A DNA stretch of 64,000 bases, taken from positions 1,116,001 to 1,180,000 of the forward strand of contig JANUWF010001479.1 in assembly GCA_026120185.1 (NCBI GenBank). Direction: 5' to 3'. The notes beneath the pieces were generated by a model. That model saw only the letters and a program-made list of their open reading frames with translations. It was not told the DNA's origin and did not search any database. This DNA comes from Voacanga thouarsii (taxonomy: Eukaryota > Streptophyta > Magnoliopsida > Gentianales > Apocynaceae). The number at the start of each line of letters is the position of its first letter. The first letter of the stretch is position 1. Of this stretch, positions 34,177 to 47,746 are shown one piece after another. Position numbers and translations under genes: made by a program.

Positions 34177-35514
34177 ATTCACTTCAGAGCCCCTCTGCGC
34201 AGTCGTTCTTCATTAAAATTTCAAGCTCCGCAACCGGCTTCACCGCCGACTTCCTTTTGCCACCCACTCAAATGTCCACCTCAAGTGACCAATCAAACTT
34301 GTTATTCTTCATTGTGCTTTGCTGTGAAATAGAATTGATGTACCTTGTGACATATTTCTGGTTGATCTCAAAAACAAAACTCATTCCTCTAATCTACAAA
34401 GTGAACCATCCCACAAATTAGTGCCTACAAGAAATTTAGTAGCCCAATCAAAGTAATGATGCAACAAAAAGATATTCCTATGTAAAGAAATGACTCATTT
34501 AGATCTCTTATGTCTAATTTCCAAACCGTTTAGATTACACTTCAAACAAATATGATAAACTTCAAACATCATATTTTTAGCCTTTCAGTGGTAAGCTTCA
34601 AATATTCTACATTTCTTTTTCTACTATATTCAACTCACTTTTGTTGCCTTCCTCAAGCTCACACAAGGAGGAAGTATTAGTTTCTTTATTGAGTAAAGCA
34701 ATTTTCTTATTTATATGGTAACCAACAGAGGTGTTCACAGATGAATCATCAAAATAAACTTGGACAACAAGTACCTAAAAGACTATCCTTCACCTTTTCT
34801 TTTTTTTTTTTTTTGTTATTAAACAAATTATCTAAAAGAAAAAAAAAAGCAATACTGCTATAATATTGATTCGATAATTTAAAATTTATTGGTATTTAAT
34901 TATAATTAGAAAATATAGGAAGAAAGCTATTTTAAGGGGATCTTGATTGATTTCCATAATTTATTACCTAATATTAATAATTTTACAAAATTATCCTTTA
35001 TTTTGTGAGGTGACAAAACTATGTGTTTTGATTTTTTTTTTTTTATCTTAAAAAAATGGGTACAATACTAACATACTACCTTCATGTAGTATGTTAGCAA
35101 ATCCCTATATTATATGTGTGTGTGTGTGTACTCTTTTCATTTTTCTTACTCAATAGTTGCATATTTACTTAAAAGAAGGCCATACTTTAATTCTCTTTTA
35201 AATACAAAAATATACCAAAAGAAAAAATATAAATTGAAAAGGTTTTATAGATCTAAGTTGGGGAATATGTATCTTTTAGAGAAGTGTTAGCAAAAAGATG
35301 TAATGCAGGAAACTGAATAAATTGATTTGTGCGGAGCTTTGTTTTTTGCTCTCTATATTTTTTTTTTATCAAGGATTGATAAACTATGTAACTTCATTGA
35401 AATTGTAGCATAGTATGAAGCATAAACAACTTAAGATCTTTAACCTTTGAGTGTCTATCATGGGCATAGATACAATCATAGTTTAATTATGTGATTCTAA
35501 TTTAAATAGGTATA
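34177..35514 (+). other. 5' leader of MULE copy 2
   Basis: It starts with a GC-richer stretch (34177-34430) that has two overlapping short plus-strand frames with Ser/Pro-rich, exon-like composition. This might be captured host sequence or simply the element's own leader. The rest is AT-rich, with a (TG)n tract at about 35114-35130. No domain recognised. Confidence 0.35.
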
Positions 35515-37892
35515 ATGGATCACATGCACATAGATATCCATCCGGGACCTCTCGTCGACAGTTTACTATCTCTTCAGTCGAGTCATCGTTCGTCTTTGGT
35601 ATGGTCTGGTGATCAGCGTACTTGTGAGATTCCATTGGTGTATAGACAATATGATTTCACATTGTGGGAGCATACGCCCCTTTCCGGTAGAGTTGCGGAG
35701 TTAGTGGATAGGGTTGGTTTTGGTGGAGTCAGGCGAGTTGGACATATCCAGGTTGATCATGCTCTCGTAACCGCACTAATAGAGCGATGGTGTCAGGAGA
35801 CTCATACATTTCATTTCCCTTTTGGAGAGACCTATAGTGACATTGGAGGATGTTGCAATATTATGGGGCCTTAGGGTAGATGGGGATACGGTGATAGAGC
35901 CTCCTTATCACTATAGCAAAGGTGACTGGATTAACTTTGTGATAGACTGCTTGGTATTAGGTCACGGGCCGAGGACATACGGGGAAATAGGATTAGGAAG
36001 GGTCCTATTGAGGAGGCATTGGATTTTCCTTTGACCGATATGCGACTGATGACATCGTCATGCAGCGTGCTCGATGCCTTATCTTCCTATTGATTGGGGG
36101 CCTACTGTTCTTTGATAAGTCAGGGAACCTACTATATTTGAGATGCCTACCTCTCCTCAAGGATTTGGAGGCATGTGGGACTCTCAGCTGGGGTAGTGCA
36201 CTCTAGCATTCTTGTATAGATGTCTGTGTCACGCTTCCATTAAGTCGGCGCAGGAGATTTGTGGAACAATGGTCTTACTCTAAGTACGAGTTCAAATATG
36301 TTATATATATATTTTTTATCTTATAAACATGTATGCTACGAATCTAACACATTTATGACTAAGTTGTAGCTATGGGCATGGGAACATGTTTAGGTTGTAC
36401 GGCCAGAGCGGAGTATACTTCGCGATGATCTCCCACCCCTTGCACCCTACGGTGCTCGATGGGATGTACCAGTACAGCTTTATCAGACATCTACACATGT
36501 TCTTGTGACATATCGCTTCTAGCTAGATGCCATCTCAGACGAGGATGTGAGTATATATAAATACTTTATTTAGAATTATTTTTTTGTTTGACATTAACAA
36601 TCCCGAACAATAGTATGACAGTTTGTCTGGCAGCCTTATCAGACTGATTTGGTTAGTCTCATTCTCCCTAGTTATTCGGAGGGACCTGATATCTGGAAGT
36701 CACGCACAGCGTTGATCAGTTGGGATGTCGTCGAGCTATATTTTTCGAACTGAGTGATGCGGCAGTTTGGAATGCTTCAGTCTATTCCGATGGATTGCAA
36801 TACAAGGATTGACCTGCATGAGGTTGATAGGCGAAGCAATCCATCTAGAGATTATAGAATATATCATGGGCCGTATCTTCAGATGTGGGCCAATCGAGTA
36901 GACCTTATTCAGACCAGTATGATGGGCATTTCGGTCATACTGGATTATATGCAATAGTATAGGGACCGTACCCGTCTTTGGATCGGGAACCCTATTACCC
37001 GTGCTTCTTTGACCTTAGGGTATCATCCTACTGGGTCTAGTACAGTGGTCATGGTATGTAATTCATTTGGTGATGTAGGAGTTAATAACTTGAGAAGTCT
37101 TTTAATTATTCACTAATTTTTTTGAATGATGATTTTAGGCTGATATTATCCGTCGAGCTATGACAGTAGCTGAACGTCACATACACAGTGTCAACTCGGT
37201 GTCCCGAAGGGCATTTATTGACATTCGAGTATGTGTGCCCAAGGACTTGCAACATGTCATCAGGAACACGACCGATATGTTGGACCAATACCGGTCGATG
37301 CAGGCGAGCCGACCATCGCAGTGAGTCAGTCTAGTCAAGGCCCCGGGATCCTGTTGATGAACGTATGCACCCAGGAGTGAGGCATGAGGGCAGGAGACCC
37401 CGAGTTCAAGCGCATCCTCCACCTCTTGAGGCTGTTTTGGAGGTACACCAGGAGCCTGAGATTCAGGAGGAGACGGGAGGTGGCACGCAGATTGAGATTG
37501 GGCGAGATGATTTCAGCACCTGGTGGGGTGATTTTCACACTGATGTTACACCAAATGATCTGATTGGTAATGACTTTGTTGTCATTCCGGTTCACACTCC
37601 GCGTATGATAGTGGGCGTGTTCGATGACAGGGATGCAGGGCCATCATTCCAAGACCGGGTGATAGGCATTTCTTACATTGAGGAGCTTCTAGTACGTCCC
37701 TTTCGTGGTATAGTCTGTCACCGGCGATGCAGATTGGGTGCACCTGAAGCAGGCCAGATTCCCAATCTCGAGCCAGCACCTATGCCAGTAGCAGACCAGC
37801 TTCTTGATCCCGTGCCAGCTCCCCCCCAGCTGCTAGATCCCGCACCAGCTCCACACCAGCTTCCAGATCCCATGCCAGCAGGCCAGCAGTAG
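35515..37892 (+). pseudogene. Plant mobile domain (PMD) protein gene of MULE copy 2
   Basis: It starts at 35515 (MDHMHIDIHPGPLV). The PMD signature runs through a frameshift near 35825: FHFPFGE in one frame, then TLEDVAILWGLRVDGD in the next. This corresponds to the usual start of the aminotransferase-like plant mobile domain. After a degraded stretch, the C-terminal part resumes around 36720 (RQFGMLQSIPMDCNTRIDLH, then RIYHGPYLQMWANRVDLI). The last 175 codons (37365-37892) form an acidic to Pro/Ala-rich tail with repeats of the LLDP-PAP type. Order and direction relative to the transposase gene are the same as in copy 1. PMD proteins MAIN and MAIL1 act in the nucleus in silencing and genome stability; the transposon form's role is unknown. 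Confidence 0.85.
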
Positions 37893-38484
37893 GTCCGGGA
37901 TCTAGATCATGGGCATGACCAAGGCGATGAGCCAGCAGGTTGTAGGAGACCAAGGCAAAAGATTAAACCTTGCCGTCCTTGTGTACTCTCGCCACATTAG
38001 GTCCACTTGGTGTTAGGAGATACTCTGTACTTCGTATACCTTTTGCGAGCTATCTATGTTGATTTTGGATGATTAAAAGGCCATATTCATTTATTTTTTG
38101 TATCGTTGCTTTTGGACTTTTTTAAAATTTGTATACAGGTTATGGATATGGAGGTTTGTGTGTGTTGGAAAAAAAAATTTAAAGTCGCATTCATCAAATG
38201 CGACCTCAACGAGCTATTTTCATCAAATGCCAGCTTCTGCTTCCAGATCTGCAGCTGTATTTCATTTCGAGCGATCCTTAAAACATTGTAATGCTGTTGC
38301 GAAATGGGTGTTTGATGGATAGCTCAGATTATGTCTATTGATTTTGGACTTCGATCTACTTCAAAAGGTAACAACAATACATTCCGATTGATTTTATTTA
38401 TAATTTTACAAGTCATTCTTTCAACTCCCGTGCACATTTTCATTATTTTTCTCACATTTCTCATATTGTGCCTACATTGTAACC
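37893..38484. other. Spacer between PMD and transposase genes of MULE copy 2
   Basis: It carries the short palindrome AAGTCGCATTCATCAAATGC and onward to CGACC at 38182-38205, matching the motif found in the TIR regions. The equivalent spacer in copy 1 has the same kind of motif. It may hold the transposase promoter, inferred from position. Confidence 0.4.
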
Positions 38485-39995
38485 ATGAATGCATTGGATC
38501 TCCCTATTGTGCTCTATTTTTTTTGGGATTATCAAATTCAGCGGGATTATCGAGGGTCTATATGATTTGATGGGGCTATTAAAAAAACTTGGATACTCCA
38601 ACGTCTGATATCGTACTTTGAACTACTTGAAAAGGTCCGGAACTATCTTGGATTGGGAGGGAGAAACGTGATATTCAAGATTACACTCTGACATCCATTC
38701 CTGTATGGATTTGATCAACAATATGCTACATATGAGTTGAGCGATGATGATATGGTGGTTTTTATGGATGCTGCCAAATGAGTTTAAGTCACAGAGCATC
38801 CAACTTCATGTTAGCTATTCTGACTTGACATCTCAACATAGAGGTCACTTGACAGGGTTGTCTCTACCAACGGGTTCATTCTTGGCAATGCTTAACCAGG
38901 TCACGGGTTTGAGTCACACGATAAACTCATTATCCTAACTTCCCACGGGCATAAGGATGGAAGACTTGAACAACATACACCCCCAATCATTTTACCAACC
39001 GATGGAAAATACAAGTGCAACATTAAACGTTACCGGAACTGGATACAGTAGTTCAACCGGTAGTAATGCTAAGATAGTCAGCGTTGGTCACACATTTGAA
39101 GGTTTGGTAAGAAGGAAAAACTTGATCATCCCCGAACAACTACTGATTCAAACATAAAGTCGATGGGAGGTGGATACGTATCTAGCAGACGGCAACCGAC
39201 TGCATGCTAGCAATACCCCAACAGATATAGCATCTCAATCGCATGTGGTCACAGGTGCAATAAATGTTGATTCAATGTTGCATACATTTAACGGTGACTG
39301 TTTCACTGGCTCGAAGGGACCAATGAATTGGTATGACATAGATGAGAGTGAAGAAAGTGACATTCCAGCAAACATTCCCGCACCTGAAGTGCAAGATGAC
39401 ATGAATGACATAGCGGGGCCTTCTAATAACATTTCTCAATCAGCAAGATTTCCAATATTTGATGATGTAGGGTCTGGTGCATGTGCTAATAAATCACTCA
39501 ACAGGCACTCAGTCGATGTTACAAGAAGTTGGTCTGACACTAACATTGATTTGCATCTAAACATGAGATTTCAGAACAAGAAGAAAACTATATATGCAGT
39601 AAGAAAGTGGTCTATTCAAGTAGGTCGAGAATTCAAAGTCTTGAAAAGTAAGAAAGACTGTTGGTATGCTAAGTGTAAGCATTCAAGTATCGACAATCCT
39701 TATTCTTAGCATATTCGCATTATACATAAGAAGACACATGGACAGTGGCAGATAACAGTTTTGAACAAAGAACACACATGCGTCATTATAGTTGTGAACA
39801 ATGTGCATAGGAAAATAGATCATCGGTTTATATCTCGTAATGTGACACATTTAGTATTAAATGACCATGAATGCCATATGAGTGATGTTATTGCTGAAGT
39901 TCAGAAACCGTGGAGGACGGGTTATTCTTATAAGAAAGTTTGGGAAGCCCAAAAGGTTGCAATGGAACTTGTATATGGTGATTGGCCCTTAACAT

Positions 39996-40000
39996 GGATT
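39996..40000. repeat. Left target-site duplication of copia element
   Basis: GGATT, repeated at 49799-49803. Five base pairs is standard for Ty1/copia integrase. Confidence 0.9.
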
Positions 40001-41972
40001 TGTTGGATTGTATGCCCTCTTAGACTAGGTTTCTGATGTAAAATCGAATTATTTAATAAAAGAATTTATTTTCGGAAATAAGTGATCCATGTGAATGGTG
40101 GTCTTTCACAGTAAGGTATGGATCACGGGTTATTTAACACATAAACATTTGTTCCTAACCTATTGATGAGACTGGGAACCTCATCATGTTTAGGTTATTA
40201 TGTTATGAATTCCAAATGGGGAATGGCTTACCTTTAGCCAGTGGGTAGTCCACTCACTTCATGACATAAGCGTATTTCGAATACGTAGAACAGGACCTGT
40301 AGTAGTGGTTTCTCAAAGTACTATATGGTAGAAACCTAGACTACTACATCGTGGACTAGTACTCTACGACTTGAGTATGAGTTGGTGGTCTAGCGAAACT
40401 GGAAGCATATACTTTGATTTACTGTAGTTGAGGTTCTATCATATGGCCAATATACTTGCATGTTGGGTATGTGTGACTAGTTAGTTAAGACAGACTTATA
40501 CAAGATAGTTTCTGCACTATATCGCCCATTGTGGTTGTCCGAATGGTCTAAATTATCCAGGACCCTGGGAAACATGACTTGGATGTTTGTTTTAGGGTAG
40601 CTCCCTTGGAAAGCGGAAACACTCCAAGAAGTCGTGGATCATTGGACTAGAAGCCTAAGGATGGTAGATGTCATTTAGGGGGGTGTTAGTACACTTCTTC
40701 CTCTCTAAATGTACGGCGATGTGTAGAGGGGTATTTTAGTCATTTCACCTGTAGGTCGGAGACTTTGCGAATGCAGCATTGTCCTTGAGGTCAATATTTC
40801 CTTATGGTGATATTAGGAAATATTTAAAATGTACAGCTATTTATATAACAGGGGTATTTTGGTCATTTTAGCAGCCAAGGCGATGTGTCTTTTTGGTCCT
40901 CGGGATAGCCCGTAAGTCCTAACTATTTTTGGGATGAGGAATTGGTCTCAGTTGAAGAGGATTTTATTTTATTTTGTTTTATTTTATTTTATTCAGGACG
41001 TCTAATTTATTATTGGACTGGAATAAAATAAATAAATAAATAAATAAAATAGGAGTTGAGAGAAATTAATTATCTAGTTTATTTGGTTAATTAATTATTC
41101 AGGGCCTAGGTCCAGTATGAATAATTAAGAAATTAACCTGAGCTTAAACTAGGGGAAATAATTAATGTTTAATTATTTATTGGGTTATTTATGTAGGCCC
41201 AAGAAATAAATAATTAAAGATTAATTTTTATGGTTCATTTGGGCTTATTAATTATTTATTGGGTTACTTATGTAAGCCCAGAAAATAAATAATTAATATT
41301 TATTATTTTGGGCTTTTTGGGTCTAAGAAAAATAATAAATATTTATCTGGCCCAATAGTTTGGACCTTAGGATTTTTTCCAGATACGGTTAAGAGGAGTT
41401 TAAGGTTAGGCCAAACTGTTTCTCAGGATAATATCCGGATATTTTGAAATCCCGGGGATATGTTTATCAGAGATTGAGAGACCTAATTTTGGCTAAATAT
41501 AAACAACTCTTTGAAAAGAAAAAAACCCTAATTATTTTCCTTCCCAAGAAAAGACTTTCACGTGAGTCTCTCTTTTTCTCTCTCAAAGTCTCTTCTTCTT
41601 CTTCTTCTTGTTTTTCTCTTGTTCTTTGCTAATCAATATCGAACGAACCAAGGAGAATTGAGACCCTTCCTCTTCACCATAGTGTTCACCGACTAGAGAT
41701 TAGGCTGAGGAATATCCCGAGAGCTGGAGAGCTAAGCATTAATGCAAACAAGACGAAGTCGAAGGCTAGCGGGTGTTCAACCGGAAGCTCCTTCAACTGT
41801 GCAAAGCGAGGCGATTCCAGCCGTTCAATCTGTTCCTACGCAACCTAGGAGGGTTAAGGAACGCAAATGTATGATCTTCACGCTTCCGCATGGCCTTTAT
41901 GGCTCGCGTATAATTTTTTTTTGTTCTCTGTTTTTATCCGTCCATGGCTCCCTGTTCTGCGTTTTGCCCTCA
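40001..41972 (+). repeat. Left (5') LTR, 1972 bp
   Basis: Starts TGTTGGATTG and ends TTTTGCCCTCA. Compared with the right LTR it lacks 66 bp after 40079, with AAAT at both deletion borders. A TATA-like CTATTTATATAACAGG lies near 40840. Pyrimidine-rich CTTCTTCTT and TCTCTC tracts near 41567-41620 would fall downstream of transcription start. Confidence 0.95.
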
Positions 41973-41975
41973 AAG

Positions 41976-41988
41976 TGGTATCAGAGCC
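41976..41988 (+). other. Primer binding site
   Basis: TGGTATCAGAGCC, three bases after the LTR, is complementary to the 3' end of initiator tRNA-Met, the usual primer for plant copia elements. Confidence 0.93.
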
Positions 41989-43817
41989 ATTGGTTTTGAT
42001 CAATATAGGGAGCATGGTAGTTAATAAAATGGAGAAGATGATTATACATGTGATCCTTCGCTGTTTTGGTATGGGATAGGCTTGATGTAAGCTTCACAGT
42101 GGAAGCATAGGATCTCTGTAAATTTTTTTTTGGCTTTGGTGTTTTAATCGTGTAAACCCAATTTTAATGGGTATAGGCGGTTGTGGTTATGTTTTGGATG
42201 AGTTTTTATAAGTAAAAATGTCCAATGAAGCCAAAGAAGACAGAAAAAATTCGAAGAAAAAATTTTCTGTGAAAAAATTCGCGCGGGTGGAAAAACGGAG
42301 AAGAAGAAAACTGTTCATAAGCCGCCGACTGGAGCCGAGCAACTTCTGTTCTGTGAGTGGAGCCGTGCTTCTGGAGCCGCGAAGCCGAGCCAATCGCGAT
42401 TGGATTGAAGCCGAATTCATTTGCAAAATTTGCAATTGAATTCGTTTGATTTTCGGGTTCGCGCGCGGATCAGAGAAGATCCAACCGGGGCAGCTCGCGG
42501 GCTGGATCGCGCGTCGGCAGCAGAGGAGAACCGGGCACAGGTCGCGGGCGCGGGCGAAGTCCACGGGTCGTGGCTGGCGTGCGATCTGGTGCGGCGCGGT
42601 GCATTGCGGCTGCGGTGGACCGTAGGCCATTCTGGCGCAGATCCTGTGCGACCGGTGCAGTGGACCGCCAGCCATTTTTGGCAATTTTTTTTTAATTTTT
42701 TTTCCTTTTTCATTTTTGGTCCCATACAAGGCGAAGTTAATATTTTTGCAATATTTATATTCTTGGAATATATTTGCATGAAAAATATTAGTAAGGGATT
42801 TTAGGATTAAACAAGATCATTAATTAATTAATTAATTAATGTGTTTAATTCTATTATTTGGGCACTTAGGTTTAAAAAATAGAAAAGCATGAAAATGTTT
42901 ATTGTTTTCTAGCATGCTATTTTTTTTATGTACCTATGTGTGCTTTTCCTCAAAGACCAAAGTCTTTGGGAACCTTTTGTTTTGGCAAGGATAAATATTT
43001 TTCTTTAAAAACTAAATGGTTATTTTAATTGGTACAAAAATTAATCCTTGAATATTTTCTCAAAGGATTTAATCCTTGACATAGAAAATATATTGGATTT
43101 AGATATTTTTGTAAATTAAAATGGAGAGCCATTTTGTTTTGTTTTGGACTAGAAAAATAATTTTGTCAAATAAACTTGAGACCAAAGTCTCTAGAAAGTT
43201 TTAATTGGAAATTTTTGAAATCATTAAGTTTTAACTTATATAAAATTAGTCCATGGAGGAAATCTCTCAAAGGATATAAGCCTTGACATAGAGATTTTAT
43301 TAGACTTAGATATTTTATTTTTGAGTTAAGAAAAACTTAATGGAAATTTCAAAAGGATATTTTCCAGAAAACCTTAATTTTAAAAGACTAAGTGGGAGAG
43401 GGGTTCCAACGGCCCCACGGCTTCCATCACGGTCCTCATTAGAGATCGTGGATCCCCTCGCGTCACCCTAGGAGTGAACCCGTATAGGATGGGGATACCA
43501 CAAGGATCTAGATCTAATGGAAGGATGTAATTAATAACCGGGGCACGTACTATGATCGGCCGGCCCACGTTGGAGGTTATAGTGCGAGGTATGTCCATAG
43601 GAAATGAGAGGAAACGGCCATCCCACGATGGAGTTATTCTCTAGACCATTACCTAGAAGGGAAATTAATTTGTGGTGGTTAATACACTTAGCTTAGGAAG
43701 CTGTTAATCTTCCCAAGAAGCTATATCGGTTTTCCTAAGAGCCAAATTATTTTCGGTGCACAAATTTCATTTTGTTTTCACAAACTAATTTCTTTCTTTT
43801 ATTTTCGATTTTCAGAA
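41989..43817 (+). other. Untranslated leader of the copia element
   Basis: About 1.8 kb between the primer binding site and gag. It includes a GC-rich block at 42440-42680, unlike its surroundings, in which long frames open on both strands by chance. No conserved domain is visible. Confidence 0.6.
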
Positions 43818-46800
43818 ATGGTGGGAGGTTCTTTTAGTCCATTGGCCGTTATTCTCGGGGAGAATAAGTTAACGGGTCCAAACTATGTGGATTGGAAAAG
43901 GAACACTGGACATAATACTCACAGTGAGGAGTATAAGTATGTCCTTTACGAACACCTGCCTGTTATCGGGGAAGGTTCCACCGTTGAAGAGCGAGAGGCT
44001 GAAAAGGCATGGAAGAAAGGCGACGAAATGGCACGTTGCTATATGTTAGCTTCCATGTCTAATGTGCTCCGGTCAAAACACGAGCACATGGCTTACGCAT
44101 ATGACATAAGTCAATCGTTGGCAACTATGTTCGCGGACAAGAGCCGGCCCGCAAGGCGGGAGGCTCTTCGAACAATTGTAAACACTAAGATGGGTGAGGG
44201 AGCATCGGTCCGAGAGCATATGCTCAAGATGATTGCTTGCTTTCGAGGAGGCGAGAAATCTTAGGGAGCTGTCATTGACCCAGAGAGCCAAGTGGACATG
44301 GTTCTCGAATCTCTACCGGGCTCTTACACTCAATTCAAGTTAAACTATAACATGAACAAGTTGAACATGAGTTTGACTGAACTGATGAAGGAGCTCCAGA
44401 TGGCGGAGAAGGTCATGAAGCCGCGAGTCTAAGGCCATGATTGCTAAGGCCTCTTCTTCAAGAAGCCGGGCCTAAGCCCGAGAAAGTTCAAGAAGAAGAA
44501 GGGGAATGCGACGACCCGGCCAAGAACCAGCCCAAGGACAAACCAAAGGGCAAGTGCTTCAAGTGTGGAAAGAAGGGACAACTGGAAAAAGGAGTGTCCG
44601 GATCTTCGAGGCCAAGAAAAACCCCACGGGTAATGTTTACTATCTAGAGTCCATATCAATGGTAGGATCAACTTCCACTTGGATTGTTGATTCGGGAGCC
44701 AACGATCATATACGTAACTCCTTGCGGGGGTTTAGGAAGATAAGAAGACTCAAGAAGGGCGAACATGGGCTTCGAGTGGGTAATGGAGCACAAGTGCGGG
44801 CCCTTGCGGTGGGAGAGCTTGGATCTTATTTTTGATTGTAATAAGATAGTGGTTTTAAAAGACATTTTATATGTACCTGGTTTTCGTCGGAATTTGATTT
44901 CGGTTGCAAAACTTATTAATCAAGGATATTACGTATCTTTCCATTACGGTATTTCTATCGGTAGAGATGGAGAAATTTTATGTCTTGGGCACATGTATGG
45001 AAATTTGTTCTTTTTAAACCCTATTAACAACCAATCAAATAACGCTCTGTCTGAACCTTTAACTAAGAAGAGAAAGACCAATATCAATGATTCATACCTT
45101 TGGCATTCGAGGTTGGGTCATATTAACTCGACCGGGATTCGAGAGGCTAATCCATGATGGGCCTTTGGGCTCATTGAGATTGGAAAGTTGGCCTCGGTGT
45201 GAATCTCGCTGATGGGAAAAATGACCAAAAGGTCTTTTACACCAAAGGCGGATAGAGCCAAGGAGGTGTTGAGTCTTGTTCACAGCGATGTGTGCGGTCC
45301 ATTGTCTACACCGGCTAGGGGAGGTTTTGAGTACTTCATCACGTTCACGGATGATTGTACGAGGTATGGTTACATTTACTTGATGAGACGCAAGTCGACT
45401 CTTTTGACAAGTTCAAAGAGTTTAAGGGTGAAGTGGAGCGTCGGACGAGGTAAATTAATCAAAACCTTACGATCGGATCGTGGTGGAGAGTACCTCCTAG
45501 GTGAATTCAAGGACTACATGGTACATCATGGGATAGTATCCCGACTCTGCTGCAGGGAACCCCCGGCGAACGGAGTAGGCGAGAGAAGGAACGGGACGTT
45601 GATGGAAATGGTCCGAAGCATGATGTCTCATGCTACTCTTCCGGTGTCCTTTTGGGGATATGCCACTGGAAACAGCGGCATATATTACGAACTTGGTGCC
45701 TTCCAAGTCGGTACCTAGGACTCCCTATGAGATGTGGGTGGGCGTAAGCCAAGTCCGAATCATCTCGGGATTTGGGGGTGTCCAACTTATGTCTTGATCA
45801 AGGGAGACAAGTTGGAACCAAGATCGGAATTATGCTATTTTGTTGGGTATCCAAAAGGGACAAAAGGAGGCTACTTTTATCATCCTAAGGAGCGGAAGGT
45901 ACTAGTCGGTACCAATGCTAGATACTTGGAAGATGATCAAAGTACTTCCACTAAAGGTTCAACGAGGTTGGAGCTGCGGGAGAAGTTATCTATGGAATCA
46001 ACTTCTGCGACCCGATTTTGGAACAAGAAGAGGCACAGCCTCAAGAGCCTGTACAAATGGAGCCTCGTCGTAGTGGGAAAGTGTCTAGGGTTCCGGATAG
46101 ATGGACTGGAGAAGCCTTTGAGCTGGTTTCCAACCATCAGGAACAAGACCCCGCTATATACGAGGAGGCTATTGCTGATGCCGATGCAAATACGTGGCAT
46201 GAAGCAATGAAAGCCGAGATTGAGTCTATGTACCTCAATCGGGTTTGGGATCTTGTAGCTTCACTGGAGGGATAAAACCCATTGGGTGCAAGTGGGTATA
46301 CAAGAGGAAGAGAGGAGTGGATGGGAAGGTGGAAACCTTCAAAGCTAGGCTTGTGGCGAAAGGGTATACTCAGAAAGAGGGTATCGACTATGAGGAAACC
46401 TTTTCCCCGGTAGCCATGCTTAAATCCATTCGCATCCTCCTTGCCATCGCTTGTCACTATGACTACGAGATATGGCAAATGGATGTCAAGACGGCATTCT
46501 TGAATGGCCATCTTAGCGAAGACATCTATATGTCCCAACCGGAAGGCTTCATTCTTGAAGGCCGGGGAACACATGGTTTGCAAGCTTAAGAAGTCCATTT
46601 ATGGACTTAAGCGAGCATCAAGAGCATGGAACATTCGTTTTGATGAGGCTGTAAAGTCTTATGGTTTTATTCAAAACGAAGATGAACCATGCGTGTACGG
46701 GAAACTTGAAGGCATCAATGTGGTTTTTCTTGTCCTGTATGTGGATGATATTCTACTCATTGGAAATGATGTAGGGACATTGTCATCTACAAAGGTTTGG

Positions 46801-47735
46801 CTGTCTAGTCAATTCGGTATGAAGGACTTGGGAGAAGCCGACTACATTCTCGAGATTAGGCTTCTTAGAAATAGGAAGCGAGAGAATGTTAGGATTATCC
46901 CAAGCGACATACATTGACAAGATGCTGGCCAAGTACGGCATGGACTCATGCAAGGGAGCTCTAATCTCTTGCGGACATGGGTTGTCATTTTCTTCGAAGG
47001 ACTTGTCCTAAGTCTCAAGAAGAAAAGGACAGAATGAGTAGGATTCCCTACGCTCGGCGGTGGGAAGTCTCATGTACGCCATGCTTGTGTACTAGGCCGG
47101 ATATACGCTTTGCCGTGGGCTTAGTTAGCGGATATCGGTCAAACCCGGGAGAGGTTCATTGGCAAGTTGTAAAGCATATTCTCAAGTACCTCAAGGGAAC
47201 GAGAGATTATATCTTTGGTTTACGGAGTGATGATTTGGTTCCTACGGGATACACGGACTCGGACTTCCGGGCGGATAAGGATGAGAGAAAATCCACTAGT
47301 GGATATGTCTTCACCTTGTACGGAGGAGCAATTTCATGGAGGAGTATCAAGCAATCTTGTATTGCTGACTCAACCATGGAAGGCGAGTATGTGGCGGCTT
47401 CGGAAGCGTCCAAGGAAGCGATCGGCTCCGGAAGTTTCTTTCGGAACTTGGAGTCGTACCACATATGGACAGGCCGGTTGTGATGTATTGCGACAACAGC
47501 TGGAGCGGTGTCGCAATCTAAGGAGCCTCGGAACCACAAGAAGGGAAACACATCGAGAGGAAGTACCACCGATCCGGGATTTCATCCGAGAGACGGGAAG
47601 TCGTGGTGGAGCATATTACCTCGAGAAAACAATCTAGCGAGACCCATTCACCAAGCCTTTGGGTGAGAGAGTCTTCAAGAGACACTTAGACGCCATAGGG
47701 GTGGGCACCTATGGACTTACCTAGTCTTAGAGTGC
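43818..47735 (+). pseudogene. Copia gag-pol polyprotein, frameshifted
   Basis: Gag starts at 43818 (MVGGSFSPLA, then LTGPNYVDWKRN). A zinc knuckle near 44550 (KCFKCGKKG) is thrown out of frame by what looks like a one-base insertion. The protease active-site region WIVDSGANDH is at about 44680-44710. The pre-integrase motif WHSRLGH is near 45100. The integrase core runs from 45240 to 45710 (HSDVCGPL, FITFTDDCTR). Reverse transcriptase covers 46245-46900 (KWVYKRKRG, QMDVKTAFLNG, YVDD near 46738). RNase H lies at 47060-47640 (SYADSDF-like GYTDSDFRADKD, then a STMEGEYVAAS-like stretch). At least six frame changes or stops separate these parts, so no functional polyprotein can be made. The order integrase before reverse transcriptase defines Ty1/copia. 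Confidence 0.92.
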
Positions 47736-47745
47736 AAGTGGGAGA
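47736..47745 (+). other. Polypurine tract
   Basis: AAGTGGGAGA lies directly upstream of the right LTR, where plus-strand synthesis would be primed. Confidence 0.85.
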
Positions 47746-47746
47746 T

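Noticed and set aside
42187..42804. Overlapping open frames of 120-180 codons on both strands
   Set aside because: They arise from the GC-rich part of the copia leader. Frames open on both strands with no domain suggest composition, not coding.
43818..47735. Reverse transcriptase from an endogenous pararetrovirus
   Set aside because: Integrase precedes reverse transcriptase, there are LTRs, a tRNA-Met primer site and a 5-bp duplication, all of which fit Ty1/copia.
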